From positions 25,502 to 45,961 of the forward strand of contig NWUY0300009338.1 in the NCBI GenBank assembly GCA_004151065.3: DNA of 20,460 nucleotides, written 5' to 3'. Below the pieces are notes generated by a model. It was not told the origin of the DNA. It searched no databases and saw only the letters and a list, made by a program, of their open reading frames with translations. Source of the DNA: Larix sibirica. Lineage: Eukaryota > Streptophyta > Pinopsida > Pinales > Pinaceae. Positions 18,305-20,460 of the stretch are shown here, piece by piece; positions within the stretch are counted from its first letter, which is position 1; every line of letters starts with the position of its first letter. The translations under genes were made by a program, and so were the position numbers.

Positions 18305-20460
18305 AGGTGCAGCCTTGAAGCTTTAGCGAGAAGGGCTGCGATCCTTTTATGTTTATTTTGTTTTCATTTTTTTCAAGATCTAGATCGTCACTTTTAATCT
18401 CTTTGCAGGTCGACTGGATCTGAGTTTTATTTCCCTGTCAATGGCGGCTGTAGACTATCTTGTGGATTGATTGGAGGCGCTTTGGAATATATGGCCACCA
18501 TAATGTGTTTTTTGATCATGACATGGACAACTTGTGTTTGATGGTTGAGACCACGGATTTATTCCGGTGGATCTTTTATCATCGCCTCTTCACAAATCCA
18601 GAATTCTTCAAATAAGTTTCAGTTTTCCTGCTATGTCATGTGTAGTCCATCTATACGCGGAATGACCGTTCAAATTTCTCTCTCCACCATGGTGTCTCCT
18701 CTCTGAGAGAAATTTTTGAAAGTGTCGTGCATTTGATAAATGAGATTCATGGTATAAAAGCGGGTACAACCCTATCTCTCTCACGAGAGGGGCTGTGACC
18801 GTGCCCTTCCTGTTCTCTGAGCGAACTGTTGGGTTCTTGGCTTGGATTTTTACAACAAGGTGGCACTGGCTTAGCTCAATGGGAACATATCTTGTTCAAA
18901 TCAACCTTTTGAGTCATAGATTGCTGGTTAATTGCTTGGAGAATCGGTCTCATACCTGGTTCGTTACTCTCTGGTGACCCTGTAGTTGCACATTTTTGTT
19001 TCTCTTGATCCAATCATATAAAGGGGGCGAGCTTGTGATTCATGTACATAGAAGTGTGTTGCTGCCTGCTTAAGGAAGCTAACCATAAATATATGATCAC
19101 TGCTTATGTTCTGACTGCAGTGGAGATCGTGAGATCAAAGAGCATGGTACTTCTTCTGCATGATTGTGAACTAGAGGCCCCCCCTGAGGATCCGTTGATC
19201 ACTCAGATCTCAGATATGATCTATGGATGCAAATTTAATCTGCTCTATTTCGTGGATTGATTTTTTTATGGCACATTGAAAATCAATGCTTTGTTTATTC
19301 CCAGATTCTTCATGTGTATCATGGATATCACATTCTTGGTCAGAAGGTGTGATCTCTTTCTTGGAGAGTAGTAGATATTTGGACATGTTTGCACAATAGT
19401 ATTTGGTTTCGACTTGTATCTCATGGTGCCAATATTGAGAGCAGATCGTGATCTGTCTACAGATTCGAATTTCTCTGCATGGCTCTGTGGACATTTCTCT
19501 CTACATGAATGCGTATTGATCTGCATATTTTTACAAGCCACCGATTCAAATCTGCAGATGATTGGGATGAGATGCCCTTACCAAAATGTCTTTACAGTCC
19601 TCCACAATAGTCAATTCTGCAAAATTTCACCTACAAAAGGAAGGCGATCTCCAATGTGAAGCGTCAAAATAAAGCTCACCTCTTATTGGTAGCCTTGGTT
19701 TGTAGTTTGTTGGTTCGAGCTGGTATTTGGGTGACCTGTTTTCCTTTGTGTGGCGGTTCTCTACCTCCTTCGCGGGCTTGGGTTCTGTATTCCCACATCT
19801 CCCTATCTGCTTTTTTGGGATCTCTTGGGCATAGATTGACTGATATCTTAGATTGCGGTCAGACCTAATGGAGATATGTGTTCCCTCATTTTAGACTCAC
19901 CACGTATATGCAACACAGGTCTTCTCAAATGGGAAGTCACCTTGTGAGGTTTTAAATTTTTGATCACGTGGATAACTTGTGTCTGTTGTGGTAGGGGTCA
20001 CGATTGCCAGCTTCTATTAAGTGGACTGTGGCCAGATTGCAGTTTTTTATCCACTTGTTTATGTGGACAGGCCCTACGTTTTTACTGGAATCTTTCTATG
20101 GTGAACCTATGGGTTTTTTTGTCAGAAATGTGCATTTTTTTCTGCATATCTTGATGTAGTGGAGCACTGGATTGTGCATTTGTGTGATCTGGATGACACC
20201 ATGGTTTGTGATCAACTCCTTTCATCAACATATTTTGCTCGGTGGAGGCAATTTTTGGCATAAGGTTTTTGTTTTTCCAATTTATTGGATTTTAGAGGTT
20301 ATTGGCTGATTTTTCACCATATCTCTTAAGAGAATTCACCATTCTCTTATTCCATTTGAGGCGTTTCAAAGAGCATTCCGCTTTCTTTCCAGTGAGTGGT
20401 TGCACATTACATCTTCTTATGAGCTAAAATGTTGATTCCTCTATTGTAAATGGGTATCTA
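18305..20460 (+). mobile_element. Interior of the LTR element, no gag-pol recognised
   Basis: About 2.1 kb after the primer-binding site contain no recognisable gag, protease, integrase, RT or RNase H. The longest protein-like stretch is 18454-18615 (FGIYGHHNVFFDHDMDNLCL and onward, then a stop), not recognised. Imperfect echoes exist inside, for example gatcatgacatggacaact near 18515 and gatcacgtggataacttgtg near 19963. Short open frames (19042-19260, 19656-19868) have no domain. The element may be a non-autonomous large-interior type or simply very decayed, with pol beyond the window. Confidence 0.5.
18750..18761 (+). promoter_or_regulatory. Second, decayed primer-binding-site-like sequence
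   Basis: TGGTATAAAAGC follows TTCA and differs from the consensus TGGTATCAGAGC by two bases. Its surroundings (AGCGGGTACAACC, then a GAGAGGGGCTGTGACC block) parallel those of the first site at the same spacing. It suggests a second LTR junction, or an internal duplication of the leader. Confidence 0.45.

Noticed and set aside
19042-20154. Several plus-strand open frames of 60-81 codons
   Set aside because: No resemblance to gag, pol or host proteins; lengths are those expected by chance in the interior of the LTR element.

Overview
This looks like a piece of a large plant nuclear genome. It is AT-rich, gene-poor and full of old, decayed transposable elements with plant-type GT-AG introns, poly-A tails, a plant tRNA-iMet primer-binding site and nested insertions. 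A conifer or other gymnosperm would fit, but nothing in the sequence names the species. I see no intact protein-coding gene. Every recognisable reading frame is a transposon remnant, or in one case a fragment of what looks like a host gene.

Layout. 1-216: tRNA-like SINE candidate with an A-rich tail. 387-740 (minus): one long degenerate frame ending in an RNase H-like motif. 741-2756: unrecognised AT-rich DNA with one short tandem repeat. 2757-5065 and 5067-8286: two head-to-tail degenerate copies of a Mutator-like (MULE) transposase gene with a SWIM zinc finger. They share splice sites, and the second ends in a tandemly duplicated pair of small exons. 8893-9070: Ty1-copia reverse transcriptase scrap. 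9853-12570: a region bounded by a 70-bp direct repeat, holding a 7-unit degenerate repeat array and several low-complexity blocks but no gene. 12571-13770: unrecognised DNA with a perfect 25-bp tandem repeat. 13771-15060 (minus): 3' end of a LINE, with a zinc-binding segment, an RNase H domain that keeps all four acidic residues, and a 3' UTR. 15332-15780 (minus): one exon of a plant-conserved acidic protein, frameshifted. 15841-17969: a second LINE-like insertion on the plus strand between 30-bp target-site duplications, carrying an RNase H end and, unexpectedly downstream of it, a coiled-coil/acidic reading frame. 18097-20460: 5' LTR, primer-binding site and about 2 kb of non-coding interior of a copia-type, probably non-autonomous, LTR element that runs off the window.

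Interpretation. The order of events is partly readable. The plus-strand LINE landed about 60 bp outside the splice acceptor of the host-gene exon. The LTR element begins about 130 bp beyond that LINE. All three ambiguous bases (5066, 12500, 14626) sit exactly at the edge of duplicated sequence. They are therefore probably assembly joins, and at least the 189-bp duplication at 14437-14829 is probably an artefact.
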